Below are positions 1-9,680 of a DNA stretch of 64,000 bases, in pieces; position 1 is the stretch's first letter, and each line of letters starts with the position of its first letter. Source of the stretch: Rubrivivax sp. (GTDB taxonomy: Bacteria > Pseudomonadota > Gammaproteobacteria > Burkholderiales > Burkholderiaceae_C). Where the stretch lies: contig JAHBZS010000021.1 in the NCBI GenBank assembly GCA_019635285.1, forward strand, positions 1 to 64,000, given 5' to 3'. Both the position numbers and the translations under genes were made by a program. The notes beneath the pieces were generated by a model that was given only the letters and a program-made list of their open reading frames with translations, searched no databases and was not told where the DNA came from.

Positions 1-158
1 CGCGAGCACCACAGTGCAGTCGTCGCGAAGCGGCGACCGCCGCAGCATGAGCCCGTGGCAGGTGCCGCCTGGCGCGATGCGCTGAACTCTCGCAGGGGCG
101 GCTGTTGCCGCCGACCGCTATGCGCGTATGCAGACCCTCCCAGCGTCGAGACCGCATG
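1..158. other. Left edge of window, no gene assigned
   Basis: This stretch lies downstream of the cytochrome gene stop and runs off the left end of the window. A short reading frame on the plus strand ends with a TGA near position 86 and could be the tail of a gene starting outside, but it is too short to recognise. I see no clear terminator hairpin here. Confidence 0.3.
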
Positions 159-2552
159 TCACGAACCGGCGCGCAGACGCTGCAGCAGCTGCGCTGCCTG
201 CGGGTTGCCCGGCTGCAGCTGCTGCAGCGCTTCGGCCACGCGCAGCGCGTCGGCGCGCCGCCCCTGCTGCGCGTAGAACACGGCCAGCGCATAGGCTATC
301 GCCGGGTCGGCGGGGGCCAGTTGGCGTGCCTTCTGCAAGGCCGCCTCGGCCGCCTTGGCCTGGCCCAGCTGCTGGCGGGCCAGGCCCAGGTTGTACTGGG
401 CGCGGGCACGCTGCGGCAGCAGCCGGGCGGCCTGCTCCAGCGCCTGCGCCGCCTCGGGCAGGCGCTGCTGTTCGGCCAGTAGCAGGCCCAGCGAATACTG
501 CAGCTCGCCGATGCCGGGCTGGCGTTGCAGGCCTTCGCGCAGCACCTTCTCGGCCTCGGGCAGGCGGCCGCGTTCCGCGTAGAACTGCGCCAGGTTCGCG
601 CGTGCGGGCGTGAAGTCCGGGTCGATCTTCAAGGCGGCGCGGTAGGCCGCTTCGGCCTCGGCATCGCGGCCGGTACGCGAGTACAGCACGGCCAGATTCA
701 GGTTGGGCCCGGGCATGTCCAGCGCCACCTTCTGCGCGGCCACGTACTCGGCCAGCGCGGCGTCGAAGGCCTGGCGCGTGGCGGTATCGAACTGCTCGTG
801 CGGCAGCGGCGCCAGGCTGCGCGCGGCGGCGATGCGCACGGCGCGCACCGGGTCGCGCAGCAGCGGCGCCAGCGTGGGCACGCGCAGCGAGGGCTCGGCA
901 TCTTCCAGGCTGGCGGCCGCTGCGGCCCGCAGCTCGGCGTCGGTATCGCGCGTCGCGGCGATCCGCGCGTCGAGGCCGGCCGCGCTGCCGCGCAGCATGT
1001 CCAGCGCGGTGGCGCGCACGATGCCCGGCTGCGCGGCGTCGGCCGCCAGCGCTGCCAAGGCCTGTGGCGCCTGCGGTGCGCCGGCCCGCGCCGCGGCCAG
1101 CACCTCGCCGTAGTGCGGCGGCCGCTTCGGCGTGCCGTACCAGCGGGTCACCGCGTCGGCGGCCCATTGCGCGCTCTTGTCGGCGTGGCACTGGTTGCAG
1201 GCGTTCGGCGTGCCCAGCGTCACCGACAGGTCGGGCCGGGGAATGCGCAGGCTGTGGTCGGGTCGCGGCTGCACGACCATGTAGTTCTTGGCCGGCATGT
1301 GGCAGGCGGTGCATTGCGCACCGGGCGAGCCGGCGGCGTGGTGATGGTGCTGCGGCGTGTCGTAGGCGCCGGCGGCGCTGGGGAAGGCCGGGTTGGCCGG
1401 GGCCTGATGGCACTGCAGGCACAGCGCGTTGCCCTGCAGCCGCGGCTTGGCGCTGTGCGGGTCGTGGCAGTTCGTGCAGCTCACGCCCATGCGGTACATC
1501 TTGCTCTGGCGGTACGAGCCGACAACGAACACCTCGTCCAGCTGCTGGCCGTCGGCGTGGTACAGGCCCTCGCGCAGCAGGCTGGGCAGGTAGTGGTCCA
1601 GGTGCGGCTGCCCCGGCACCGGCAGGGCACTGAGTTCGCTGCGCCGCGAATGGCAGGCTGCGCAGACCTCCACCTGCTTGTGCGGCGTCTTCAGGTCGGC
1701 CAGCTGGCCGCGCGCCGGTGCCTGCACATGCCGCGAGCCGGGTCCGTGGCAGGACTGGCAGGACACGTTGACTTCGTGCCAGCGCGAGTCGAAGCGGTCC
1801 GCTGCGGCGTCGTAGCGCTTGTCGAAGCCCGTGGTGTGACAGGCCACGCACATGGTGTTGGCCGTCTGGTAGCGGCCGGTCCAGTGCAGCACGTCGCCCG
1901 GCGGCGCCTTTTCCTGCGGCAGCAGGTGGAACCACTGCCGGGTCTGCGTGTTCCAGGCAATCTGCAGCGGCTGCAGCCGGCCGTCGCCGATGTCGATCAG
2001 GTACTGCTGCAGCGGCTCGTGGCCGAAGCTGTACTTGATCTCGAAGTCGGCCAGCTTGCCGTCGGGCCCGTCGGTGTGCACGAAGAACTTGTCGCCGCGG
2101 CGGAAGAAGCGCGTGGTGACCCCGCGATGGCGGAATTGCTTGTCGCCGAAATCGCCGCGCACCGTGTCGGCAGTGGCCGGCGCCATGGCCTGGGCATGGT
2201 GCGAGCCGGCCCAGCCCGCGGCCTGCGGGGCGTGGCAGCCCAGGCACTGCGTGTTGGCCACGTAGTGGGCCTCGGGCTGCGGCGCGGCCACCGGCGCAGC
2301 GGCTTTGCCCGATGCTTGAGCCGGTGCCGGTGCCGGTGCCGGTGCCGGTGGCGTCGTCGGTGCCGGGCCGCGGGCGGCCCACAGGCCCAGCGCCACCGCC
2401 AGCAACAGCAGCGCGCCCGCGACCCAGACGCCGCGCCGCGGCGAGGGTGTTGGGGTGGCGGCGTTGATCGGCGCGGCGGGCGCTGCGGGCGCTGCGGTCG
2501 CGTCAGGCCCTTCAGGCGCCGCCGCCGGCCGAGGCCGCCGCTTCTTGGCCAT
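159..2552 (-). CDS. Octaheme c-type cytochrome with HEAT-like and TPR repeats
   Basis: A 797-residue membrane-anchored multiheme cytochrome, expected to act in the periplasm in electron transfer; substrate unknown. After a basic, Ala/Pro-rich N-terminus there is one transmembrane segment at about residues 41-60, then a Pro-Ala linker. Eight CxxCH haem-binding motifs follow with first cysteines near residues 103, 235, 265, 297, 359, 378, 414 and 452, as in NrfA/HAO-like 'cytochrome c554 and C-prime' proteins. Roughly residues 480-590 look like HEAT repeats and 600-797 are TPR repeats, suggesting a protein-binding scaffold. The start is 15 bases after the serA stop, so it is probably co-transcribed with serC-serA, an unexpected partner for serine synthesis. 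Family confident, role unknown. Confidence 0.85.
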   Translation of the reverse strand: MAKKRRPRPAAAPEGPDATAAPAAPAAPINAATPTPSPRRGVWVAGALLLLAVALGLWAARGPAPTTPPAPAPAPAPAQASGKAAAPVAAPQPEAHYVANTQCLGCHAPQAAGWAGSHHAQAMAPATADTVRGDFGDKQFRHRGVTTRFFRRGDKFFVHTDGPDGKLADFEIKYSFGHEPLQQYLIDIGDGRLQPLQIAWNTQTRQWFHLLPQEKAPPGDVLHWTGRYQTANTMCVACHTTGFDKRYDAAADRFDSRWHEVNVSCQSCHGPGSRHVQAPARGQLADLKTPHKQVEVCAACHSRRSELSALPVPGQPHLDHYLPSLLREGLYHADGQQLDEVFVVGSYRQSKMYRMGVSCTNCHDPHSAKPRLQGNALCLQCHQAPANPAFPSAAGAYDTPQHHHHAAGSPGAQCTACHMPAKNYMVVQPRPDHSLRIPRPDLSVTLGTPNACNQCHADKSAQWAADAVTRWYGTPKRPPHYGEVLAAARAGAPQAPQALAALAADAAQPGIVRATALDMLRGSAAGLDARIAATRDTDAELRAAAAASLEDAEPSLRVPTLAPLLRDPVRAVRIAAARSLAPLPHEQFDTATRQAFDAALAEYVAAQKVALDMPGPNLNLAVLYSRTGRDAEAEAAYRAALKIDPDFTPARANLAQFYAERGRLPEAEKVLREGLQRQPGIGELQYSLGLLLAEQQRLPEAAQALEQAARLLPQRARAQYNLGLARQQLGQAKAAEAALQKARQLAPADPAIAYALAVFYAQQGRRADALRVAEALQQLQPGNPQAAQLLQRLRAGS
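2321..2350. repeat. Five tandem CCGGTG hexamers
   Basis: Five perfect head-to-tail copies of CCGGTG lie inside the cytochrome gene and encode part of the Pro-Ala linker after the membrane anchor. Because the unit is six bases, gain or loss of units would change linker length without shifting the frame. Confidence 0.9.
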
Positions 2553-2567
2553 GCACCGCCGCCGGCG

Positions 2568-3758
2568 TCAGCCCTGCGCCTGCGGCAGGTAGCGCACCGA
2601 CAACACGCCTTCGATGCGCCGCAGGCTGTCCAGCACCTCGTCGCCGACGGCGCTGTCCACGTCGACCAGCGTGTAGGCCATCTCGCCGCGCGACTTGTTG
2701 ACCATGTTGTGGATGTTCAAGCCGGCCTGGGCCATGGCGGTGGAAATCTGGCCCAGCATGTTGGGCACGTTGGCATTGGCGATGGCCACGCGGAAGGCCG
2801 ACTCGCGCCCCATGCTCACCTGCGGGAAGTTGACCGCGTTGATGACGTTGCCGTGTTCCAGGTAGTCGCGCAGCTGGTCGACCACCATCACGGCGCAGTT
2901 CTCCTCGGCCTCGCGCGTGGACGCGCCCAGGTGCGGCAGCGCGATGACGCGCGGCTTGCCGTGCAGCGCGGCGCTGGGGAAGTCGCAGACATAACAGCCC
3001 AGGCGCTCATCAGCCAGCGCGGCCAGCACCGCGGCGTCGTCGACCACGCCTTCGCGCGAGAAGTTCAGCAGCACTGCGCCGGGGCGCATCAGGCCGATGT
3101 TGTCGGCGTTGACCAGGTGGCGCGTGGCCGCCAGCAACGGCACGTGCAGCGTGACGAAGTCGCTGGCGCGCAGCACCTCGGCCACGCTGGTGGCGCGGCG
3201 CACCTGCGAGGGCAGGCTCCAGGCGGCGTCGACGGTGATCTCGGGGTCGTAGCCCAGCACCTGCATGCCCAGCTTGATGGCCGCGTCGGCGACCAGGCAG
3301 CCGATCTTGCCCAGGCCGACGATGCCCAGAGTCTGGCCCTGCAACTCGGCGCCGGCGAAGGCCTTCTTGCCGTCTTCCACCGTCTTGTCCAGGTCGGCGG
3401 CCTGGGGGTCGAGCGTGGCCACGAAGCGCAGCGCCTGCGGCAGGTGGCGCACGGCCAGCAACATGCCGGCCAGCACCAGCTCCTTCACCGCGTTGGCATT
3501 CGCGCCGGGCGCATTGAACACCGGCACGCCGCGCGCGCTCATCGCCGGCACCGGGATGTTGTTGGTGCCCGCACCGGCCCGCGCAATGGCCTGGACGCTG
3601 GCCGGGATGTCCATCTTGTGCATGTCCGCCGAGCGCACCAGCACCGCATCGGGCGCGGCCAGGTCCTTGCCGGTGACGTAGCGCTCGGCCGGCAGCCGCT
3701 GCAGGCCTTTGGGCGAGATCTGGTTCAGCACCAGGATCTGCAGGCGCGGCTCAGCCAT
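2568..3758 (-). CDS. serA: D-3-phosphoglycerate dehydrogenase
   Basis: First step of serine synthesis: NAD-dependent oxidation of 3-phosphoglycerate to 3-phosphohydroxypyruvate in the cytosol. At 396 residues it has a D-2-hydroxyacid dehydrogenase core with the Rossmann motif GLGKIG, the substrate/NAD arginine in FSREGVVDD, the catalytic histidine in LPHLGAST, and a C-terminal ACT domain (from [19 protein letters not shown]) that in the family binds serine for feedback inhibition. This is the shorter SerA type without the intervening domain. It overlaps the serC stop by 8 bases, so the two are translationally coupled. Confidence 0.93.
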   Translation of the reverse strand: MAEPRLQILVLNQISPKGLQRLPAERYVTGKDLAAPDAVLVRSADMHKMDIPASVQAIARAGAGTNNIPVPAMSARGVPVFNAPGANANAVKELVLAGMLLAVRHLPQALRFVATLDPQAADLDKTVEDGKKAFAGAELQGQTLGIVGLGKIGCLVADAAIKLGMQVLGYDPEITVDAAWSLPSQVRRATSVAEVLRASDFVTLHVPLLAATRHLVNADNIGLMRPGAVLLNFSREGVVDDAAVLAALADERLGCYVCDFPSAALHGKPRVIALPHLGASTREAEENCAVMVVDQLRDYLEHGNVINAVNFPQVSMGRESAFRVAIANANVPNMLGQISTAMAQAGLNIHNMVNKSRGEMAYTLVDVDSAVGDEVLDSLRRIEGVLSVRYLPQAQG

Positions 3759-4833
3759 GCCGCGCCTCGAACTCGCGCATGTAGCCGACCAGCGCGGTCA
3801 CGCCCTCGATGGGCATGGCGTTGTAGATCGACGCGCGCATGCCGCCCACCGAGCGGTGGCCCTTCAGCTGCAGCATGCGCCGCTCTTCGGCGCCCTTCAG
3901 GAAGGCGGCGTCCAGCGACTCGTCCTTCAGCTTGAAGGGCACGTTCATCAGCGAGCGGTCGGCCTTGGCCACCGGGCTGCTGTAGAAATCGGTCGCGTCC
4001 AGGTAGTCGTACAGCAGCGCGGCCTTGGCGCGGTTGTGCGCCTCCATGGCCGTCAGCCCGCCTTGCGCCTTGATCCACTTGAACACCAGGCCGGCGATGT
4101 AGATGCCGTAGGTGGGCGGGGTGTTGAGCATCGAGTCGTTGTCGGCCTGCTGCTTGTAGTCGAAGGCCGACGGCGTGACCGGCAGTGCCTGGCCGATCAG
4201 GTCGTCGCGCACGATGACGATGGTCAGCCCGGCCGGGCCGATGTTCTTCTGTGCGCCGCCGTAGATCAGGCCGTAGCGGGCCACGTCCACCGGCCGGCTC
4301 AGGATGTCGCTGGACATGTCGGCCACCAGCGGCACGTCGCCCACCTGCGGCGTCCAGTGGTACTCGACGCCGCCGATGGTCTCGTTGCTGCAGATGTGCA
4401 CGTAGGCGGCGTTTGGGTCCAGCTTCCAGCTGTCGCGCGGCGGGATGCTGGTGTAGCCGCCGTCCTTGCCGCTGGCGGCGACGTTGACCTTGCAGTACTT
4501 GCCGGCTTCCTTGATGGACTTCTTCGACCACTCGCCGGTGTCGATGTAGTCGGCCGACGCCTTGCCGCGCAGCATGTTCATCGGCACGATGGCGTTCTCG
4601 CCGATGGCGCCGCCCTGCATGAACAGCACCTTGTAGTGCGCCGGCACGGCCAGCAGCTCGCGCAGCAGGCTTTCGGCCTCGGCGTGGATGGCGATGAACT
4701 CCTTGCCGCGGTGGCTCATCTCCATCACCGACATGCCCGAGCCGTGCCAGTCGAGCATCTCCTCGGCTGCCTGGCGCAGCACGCTTTCGGGCAGCGCGGC
4801 CGGGCCGGCGCTGAAGTTGAAGGCACGGGTCAT
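3751..4833 (-). CDS. serC: Phosphoserine aminotransferase
   Basis: Second step of serine synthesis (3-phosphohydroxypyruvate plus glutamate to phosphoserine), and by family also used in pyridoxal phosphate synthesis. The 360 residues match the usual SerC length. The N-terminus [16 protein letters not shown] is typical, and the PLP lysine lies in [18 protein letters not shown] ribosome site lies about 8 bases before the ATG. First gene of the serC-serA-cytochrome operon; it diverges from the acyl-CoA dehydrogenase gene across about 50 bases. Confidence 0.95.
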   Translation of the reverse strand: MTRAFNFSAGPAALPESVLRQAAEEMLDWHGSGMSVMEMSHRGKEFIAIHAEAESLLRELLAVPAHYKVLFMQGGAIGENAIVPMNMLRGKASADYIDTGEWSKKSIKEAGKYCKVNVAASGKDGGYTSIPPRDSWKLDPNAAYVHICSNETIGGVEYHWTPQVGDVPLVADMSSDILSRPVDVARYGLIYGGAQKNIGPAGLTIVIVRDDLIGQALPVTPSAFDYKQQADNDSMLNTPPTYGIYIAGLVFKWIKAQGGLTAMEAHNRAKAALLYDYLDATDFYSSPVAKADRSLMNVPFKLKDESLDAAFLKGAEERRMLQLKGHRSVGGMRASIYNAMPIEGVTALVGYMREFEARHG

Positions 4834-4872
4834 CGGAAGATCTCCATTCGGGGGGCGGTGCAGTACTCACGC

Positions 4873-4878
4873 TATTCT
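4873..4878 (+). promoter_or_regulatory. Candidate -10 hexamer, leaderless start
   Basis: TATTCT lies six bases before the acyl-CoA dehydrogenase ATG at 4885. With usual -10 to start-site spacing, transcription would begin at or next to the A of the start codon. No good Shine-Dalgarno sequence is seen there. No strong -35 is visible. Confidence 0.4.
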
Positions 4879-4884
4879 CGCCTG

Positions 4885-6063
4885 ATGAGCAGACTCTTCG
4901 ACATCAACCCCCGTGGCGACTACTTCAGCGACGCGCACCACGATTTCCGGCGCAGCGTGCGCCAGTTCGTCGAACGCGAGATCGCGCCCTACGCCAACGA
5001 CTGGGACGAAGCCGGCACTTTCCCGCGCGAGCTGTACCGCAAGGCCGCCGACATCGGCCTGATCGGCGTCGGCTACCCCGAGGAATACGGCGGTACCCCG
5101 GCTGACCTGTTCTACACCATCGTCTATGCCGAGGAACTGGCGCGCGCCGGCTGCGGCGGCGTGCAGGCCAGCCTGGGCTCGCACGGCATCGGCCTGCCGC
5201 CGGTGGTGGCGCACGGCAGCGACGCGCTGAAGCGCCGCGTCGTGCCGCAGGTGCTCAGCGGCGAGAAGATCGCCGCGCTGGCCATCACCGAGCCCGGCGG
5301 CGGCTCCGACGTCGCGGCGCTGAAGACCACCGCGCGGCGCGATGGCGACCACTACATCGTGCACGGCGAGAAGACCTTCATCACCTCGGGCATGCGCGCC
5401 GACTTCCTCAGCGTCGCGGTGCGCACCGACCCGGCGAGCAAGGGGCCGAACGGCGTGTCGCTGCTGCTCATCGAAGGTGACACGCCGGGGCTGCAGCGCA
5501 CGGCGCTGAAGAAGATGGGCTGGTGGGCCAGCGACACCGCGCACCTGCGCTTCGACGGCTGCCGCGTGCCGGTGGGCAACCTGATCGGCGAGGAGGGCGC
5601 GGGCTTCAAGTACATCATGCACAACTTCAACCACGAACGGCTGCTGATGTCGGCGCTGGCCTGCGCCTATGCCGAGGCCTGCACCGAAGAGGCGCTGGAG
5701 TGGGCGCAACAGCGCAAGACCTTCGGCGCGGCGCTGTCCGAGCGCCAGGTGATCCGTCACAAGCTGGTGGACATGGCCACGCGCGTGGAAACCGCGCGCA
5801 GCTTCGTCTACGACCTGGCGTGGCGCCTGCAGCAGGGCCTGGGGCCGGCGTCGGCGATGGTGGCGCGCACCTGCATGGCGAAGATCGTGTCCACGCAGGC
5901 GATGCAGTTCTGCGCCGACCAGGCGGTGCAGATCCTCGGCGGCATGGGCTTCATGCGCGGCACCAAGAGCGAGCGCATCTACCGCGAGGTCAAGGTGATG
6001 ATGATCGGCGGCGGCTCCGAGGAGATCATGAAAGACCTGGCGGCGCGGCAGCTGGGGATCTGA
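4885..6063 (+). CDS. Acyl-CoA dehydrogenase
   Basis: FAD-dependent alpha,beta-dehydrogenation of an acyl-CoA, passing electrons to ETF. The 392 residues have the usual all-alpha N-terminal, beta middle and alpha C-terminal domains. Visible motifs are AITEPGGGSDVAALKT (FAD/substrate loop), QRKTFGAALSERQ, and QILGGMGFMRGTKSERIYR. The C-terminal GGGSEEIM carries the glutamate region used as catalytic base in many members. The ATG at 4885 was chosen because homology begins there and a TATTCT hexamer sits exactly six bases upstream, as for a leaderless mRNA. The chain length of the substrate cannot be read. Divergent from serC, probably monocistronic. Confidence 0.9.
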   Translation: MSRLFDINPRGDYFSDAHHDFRRSVRQFVEREIAPYANDWDEAGTFPRELYRKAADIGLIGVGYPEEYGGTPADLFYTIVYAEELARAGCGGVQASLGSHGIGLPPVVAHGSDALKRRVVPQVLSGEKIAALAITEPGGGSDVAALKTTARRDGDHYIVHGEKTFITSGMRADFLSVAVRTDPASKGPNGVSLLLIEGDTPGLQRTALKKMGWWASDTAHLRFDGCRVPVGNLIGEEGAGFKYIMHNFNHERLLMSALACAYAEACTEEALEWAQQRKTFGAALSERQVIRHKLVDMATRVETARSFVYDLAWRLQQGLGPASAMVARTCMAKIVSTQAMQFCADQAVQILGGMGFMRGTKSERIYREVKVMMIGGGSEEIMKDLAARQLGI

Positions 6064-6150
6064 CCAAGCGGGTCGACCCGGGCCGCCGGTCGCCCCCGGC
6101 ACATCGTGCCGCAGACGCTCGAGGACCCGCGCCGGCACCTGCCGGAACGT

Positions 6151-6564
6151 CTACGCGGCCAGGCGATGGGGCAGGGATGCAGGCAGGGCCTGCGTGGTCA
6201 GCACGCCGGCGCCGATGCCCTCCCACTTGCGCTCGACATCGCGGCGGAACTCCAGGTTGCTGACGAACAGCAGCACGAACCCGACCCCCAGGGCGATCGT
6301 CAGCACCCAGGCCAGCCGCGTCAGGTTGCGCAGCGCCTTGTTGGCGGCGGCAAAGGCGCCGTAGAACCAGTTGGCAATGCCCCACATCAGGACCAGCGCC
6401 AGCACCCACAGCACCTTGCCCGCGGTGCCGCGCTTCGGGTCGATCGCGCAGTCGACCAGGCTCCAGATCGGCTGCACCAGCACCATGAACAGCATCAGTA
6501 CGCCAAAGCCGGCGATGAAGCCCAGCACGGCCAGCGCGGCGAATCCGGTCAGAGTCTCTTGCAT
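6151..6564 (-). CDS. Small multi-pass membrane protein of unknown function
   Basis: A 137-residue hydrophobic protein. Membrane segments are visible at roughly residues 7-33, 50-70 and 83-103, followed by a short charged stretch (FRRDVERKWEG) and a variable C-terminal tail. A CAIDPKRG loop separates the first two segments. I do not recognise a family. It is convergent with the acyl-CoA dehydrogenase across about 90 bases. The 283 bases upstream (6565-6847) hold nothing I can identify. Confidence 0.6.
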   Translation of the reverse strand: MQETLTGFAALAVLGFIAGFGVLMLFMVLVQPIWSLVDCAIDPKRGTAGKVLWVLALVLMWGIANWFYGAFAAANKALRNLTRLAWVLTIALGVGFVLLFVSNLEFRRDVERKWEGIGAGVLTTQALPASLPHRLAA

Positions 6565-6847
6565 TGTTGATCCATGCGGTGCGCGCCAGAGGGCCTGGCG
6601 GCAGGTCGCTTCGCCGCGCGCGCTGGCTTCCCGTTCGCGCTGCCCCGCCTCGAGCCGGCCAGAGACCGCACGACAGGCCCATGGCGACGACGCTTGCTTG
6701 GGGGCGCATCATGCCATCGGCGCCGGCGTCGCCCGCTCAGGCGCATGGCTTGGCTTGCGCCGGCCGCAGGAACGTTGCTGTCCACGCCGCAGATTCGGTG
6801 CTGCACCGGCAAGGCGATGCAAGTCTTCGGCGGCGGTTCCGGGAGGG

Positions 6848-7993
6848 TCAAGACAGGCTGGGCGGCGCGGCGACCGGGCGCGTGGCCGGCGGCGCCGCCT
6901 TTCGTGCCGACGGCCGCTTCCAGGTGTACAGCGCCGTCAGCGCGTAGTTCCACACCGCGCCCACCAGCACGCCGGCAATGGCCGGCACGACCCAGCCGCC
7001 TTCGCGCTGGAACAGCCAGGTGGCGATGCCCACATTGGCCAGTCCGCCGATGCTGCAGGCCGCGACGAAGCTGAACCAGCCGCGCAGCAGGCCCATGCCG
7101 CGCAGGCGCATGTCGCGATAGGTCAGCAGGTTGTTCAACGCGAAGTTGCTGGTCATCGCCACCAGCGTGGCGGCGCTCTGCGCGACGACGAAGCCGAGGC
7201 CGAAGCCCTGCAGCAGCAGCGCCAGCACCGCCATGTGCACCACCAGCCCGAAGGCGCCGACCAGCGAGAAAGCGATGAAGCGGATCGGCACGACGCGGCC
7301 GCACAGCCGGTCCAGCAGCATCAGCAGGTATTCCCAGGCGACGTTGCTGTCGAGCTTGCTGGCGCCGGAATGGCGCTCGCGGAAGGTGTAGGGGATCTCG
7401 CGGAAGCGCAGCGGCGTGGGCGAACTGGCGAACAGGTCGAGCAGGATCTTGAAGCCCACGCCGGACGTGCCGGCGCGCACGCAGCGCAGCACGGCCTCGC
7501 GCTTCATCATGAAGAAGCCGCTCATCGGGTCGCGCAGGTCGGCCTTCAGCACGCTGCGCGCCAGCGAGGTGGCCAGCCGGCTGATCAGCGCGCGCGAGCG
7601 GCTCCAGTCGCCGATGCTGCCGCTGTCCACGTAGCGGCTGCCGACCACCACGTCCAGCTCCGGGTCGCGCAGCAGCTCGACCATGCGCGGCAGCTGCGTT
7701 TCGTCGTGCTGCAAGTCGGCGTCGATCACCGCCACCAGCGGCGACGACGCGGCCAGCAGCCCTTCGATGCAGGCGGAGGCCAGCCCGCGGCGCCCGATGC
7801 GCAGCATGCACCGCACGCGCCGGTCCTGCTGCGCCAGTGCCACCAGCTGCTCGGCCGTGCCGTCCGGCGAATCGTCGTCGACGTAGATCAGCTCCCAGTC
7901 GACGCCCGGCAACGCCGCGGCGATGCGGTCGCGCAACTCGGTGACATTGCCCAGCTCGTTGAAGGTGGGGACGACGATCGACAGCTGCGGCAT
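6848..7993 (-). CDS. GT2 glycosyltransferase fused to GtrA-like membrane domain
   Basis: Probably transfers a sugar from a nucleotide donor to polyprenyl phosphate on the cytoplasmic face of the inner membrane, supplying a lipid-linked donor. Residues 1-230 are a dolichol-phosphate-mannose-synthase-like GT-A fold (PTFNELGNV start, DDDSPDGT and DADLQHD metal/nucleotide motifs). From about residue 235 come four membrane helices of the GtrA family, which in O-antigen systems help flip the lipid-linked sugar. The 381-residue length fits such fusions. It begins directly after the stop of the next gene upstream with no gap, so the two form a pathway pair like ArnC-ArnT. Confidence 0.87.
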   Translation of the reverse strand: MPQLSIVVPTFNELGNVTELRDRIAAALPGVDWELIYVDDDSPDGTAEQLVALAQQDRRVRCMLRIGRRGLASACIEGLLAASSPLVAVIDADLQHDETQLPRMVELLRDPELDVVVGSRYVDSGSIGDWSRSRALISRLATSLARSVLKADLRDPMSGFFMMKREAVLRCVRAGTSGVGFKILLDLFASSPTPLRFREIPYTFRERHSGASKLDSNVAWEYLLMLLDRLCGRVVPIRFIAFSLVGAFGLVVHMAVLALLLQGFGLGFVVAQSAATLVAMTSNFALNNLLTYRDMRLRGMGLLRGWFSFVAACSIGGLANVGIATWLFQREGGWVVPAIAGVLVGAVWNYALTALYTWKRPSARKAAPPATRPVAAPPSLS

Positions 7994-9604
7994 CTACTCG
8001 CTCTCGGGTTCGGGGTCGTCGCCGGCCGGGCCCTGCGGCCCGTCGAGGCGCGGGTGGCCTTTGTAGCCGGTGCCGCGCCAGATTTCGACGCGGCGCGTGC
8101 GGCGGCCGAAGCCGCGGGTCTCGATCGTGTCCACCTTTTCCAGGGTGTCGAAATACGGCGCGACGCGTGCCGGGTTCAGCCGCGACTGCGCCTGGTCGGA
8201 CAGCACCAGGATGCCGGTGGCGCCTTTCAGGTCGCCGTCGAGGGGGAAGTAGTCGAACTGCAGCGCGCGTGCGCCGTAGATGTCCTGGGCATAGGTGCGC
8301 GGCTGGCCCGGCAGGTGAAAGCGCAGCAGCGAGCTGATCTTGTAGTTGGGCGCGAACACGAAGGCCTGCTCGCCGCGGGCCTGCGCGTCGTCCAGCTGGC
8401 GCTGCACGTGCTGCGCGGCCTGGTCCCAGCCGCTCCAGCTGTTCAGGTCGCGCAGCACCGGCAGGTTGGGGGTGAGCATGACGACCAGCGCCACCACCAG
8501 CACCGCGGCCGAGGAGCCGAGGCCCCAGGCCAGGCGGCGCGCGGAGATGCCGCGTTCGAGCACCGCCACCATGCCCAGCACGATCAGCGACCACCAGGCC
8601 GGCGCCAGCCAGTTGAGCTTGGCGTGCGAGCGCAGGCTGACCAGCGTGAACAGCAGCAGCGGCACCGCGGCGCTGGCCAGCAGCAGCCGCGTGCGCGCGT
8701 CGGTGCGGCCGGCGAAGCTGTCTCGCGTCGCCTGCCAGAACGCCTGCAGCGACAGGCCGAAGAGCCAGGGCGTGACCAGCAGCACTTGCGTCAGCAGCAG
8801 CAGGAAGAAGAAGCGCAGTTTGAAGCCGCCCATCTGGCCGACGCGCCGGCTGCCCTGGAAGGCGAACGACGCCCAGTCGTGCTGCGCGTTCCACCACACC
8901 ACCGGGGTGAACATCGCCGCGGCGATGAGCATCGCGACCCAGGGCCAGGGCGTGCGCAGCCAGCGACGCTGCGACGGCGTGACCACCAGGTACAGCAGCA
9001 GCGCCGGCCCCAGCAGCACGGCGGAATACTTGCCGAGCAGGGCCAGCCCGGCGAACACGCCCGCCAGCAGCCACCAGCGGCCCTGGCCGCTGCGCGACGC
9101 CTGCCACACCGCCCAGATCGTGCCGACCCAGCCCAGCAGCAGCGGCGCGTCCGGTGCCGGGCCGATGCCGAGGACCTGGTACAGCAGGGTCAGGTTCAGC
9201 GCCAGCAACGACCAGAAGGCCAGGCGCCGGTTGTCGTACATGTCCAGCACCAGCCGCGCCCACAGCAGGTTCAGCCCCAGCGACCAAAGCACCGCCGACA
9301 GTTTGATACCGAAGGTGGTGGAGCCGAAGATCGCCGTGGTCAACCCGATGCCGTAGCTGGCCAGCGGCGGGTGGTCGAAGTAGCTCAGCGCCGGATGCTG
9401 GCTCCAGCTCCAGTAGTAGGCCTCCTGCGGCAGCAACGGTGTCGTCGCCGCCAGCAGCAGGCGCAGCAGCGTGAAGCCGGCGATCAGTGTGGCCAGTGCC
9501 AGGCGGTGGACCGGCCAGTCGCGTAGGGCGGTGGGGTCGCCGGCGGGCTTGGGGGAGGGCAAAGAGGTGGGGTTCAGGCTGGTCACGTCGTTCCGACGCG
9601 CCAA
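7994..9604 (-). CDS. ArnT/PMT-type membrane glycosyltransferase (GT39/GT83-like)
   Basis: A 536-residue polytopic inner-membrane protein that in this family moves a sugar from a polyprenyl-phosphate carrier to lipid A, another glycan or protein on the periplasmic side. About ten hydrophobic helices are visible. The first periplasmic loop carries the signature EAYYWSWSQHPALSYFDHPP, with the acidic residue and DHPP typical of the family. The C-terminal soluble part is about 130 residues. The open frame begins at a TTG at 9604; a GTG at 9586 is an alternative start. Its stop abuts the start of the GT2-GtrA gene, which probably makes its lipid-linked donor. Acceptor unknown. Confidence 0.83.
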   Translation of the reverse strand: MARRNDVTSLNPTSLPSPKPAGDPTALRDWPVHRLALATLIAGFTLLRLLLAATTPLLPQEAYYWSWSQHPALSYFDHPPLASYGIGLTTAIFGSTTFGIKLSAVLWSLGLNLLWARLVLDMYDNRRLAFWSLLALNLTLLYQVLGIGPAPDAPLLLGWVGTIWAVWQASRSGQGRWWLLAGVFAGLALLGKYSAVLLGPALLLYLVVTPSQRRWLRTPWPWVAMLIAAAMFTPVVWWNAQHDWASFAFQGSRRVGQMGGFKLRFFFLLLLTQVLLVTPWLFGLSLQAFWQATRDSFAGRTDARTRLLLASAAVPLLLFTLVSLRSHAKLNWLAPAWWSLIVLGMVAVLERGISARRLAWGLGSSAAVLVVALVVMLTPNLPVLRDLNSWSGWDQAAQHVQRQLDDAQARGEQAFVFAPNYKISSLLRFHLPGQPRTYAQDIYGARALQFDYFPLDGDLKGATGILVLSDQAQSRLNPARVAPYFDTLEKVDTIETRGFGRRTRRVEIWRGTGYKGHPRLDGPQGPAGDDPEPESE

Positions 9605-9680
9605 GTCTGGTTAAGTTCGCGTCAACCCTACAGTGTCGAGGCCGCGCCTTAACGGTATATGAATGGCCGGGGCCGCGCGC

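Noticed and set aside
2321-2350. CCGGTG tandem repeat considered as a phase-variation switch
   Set aside because: The unit is a multiple of three, so copy changes cannot turn the gene off.
525-3935. A 1136-codon open frame on the plus strand
   Set aside because: It lies antisense to the cytochrome and serA genes, is built of Arg/His/Gln/Val-rich text with no domains, and results from high GC at third codon positions. Many similar long shadow frames occur across the window.
6565-6847. Short frames in the gap upstream of the small membrane protein
   Set aside because: They lack ribosome sites and recognisable motifs and carry the shadow-frame amino acid bias.
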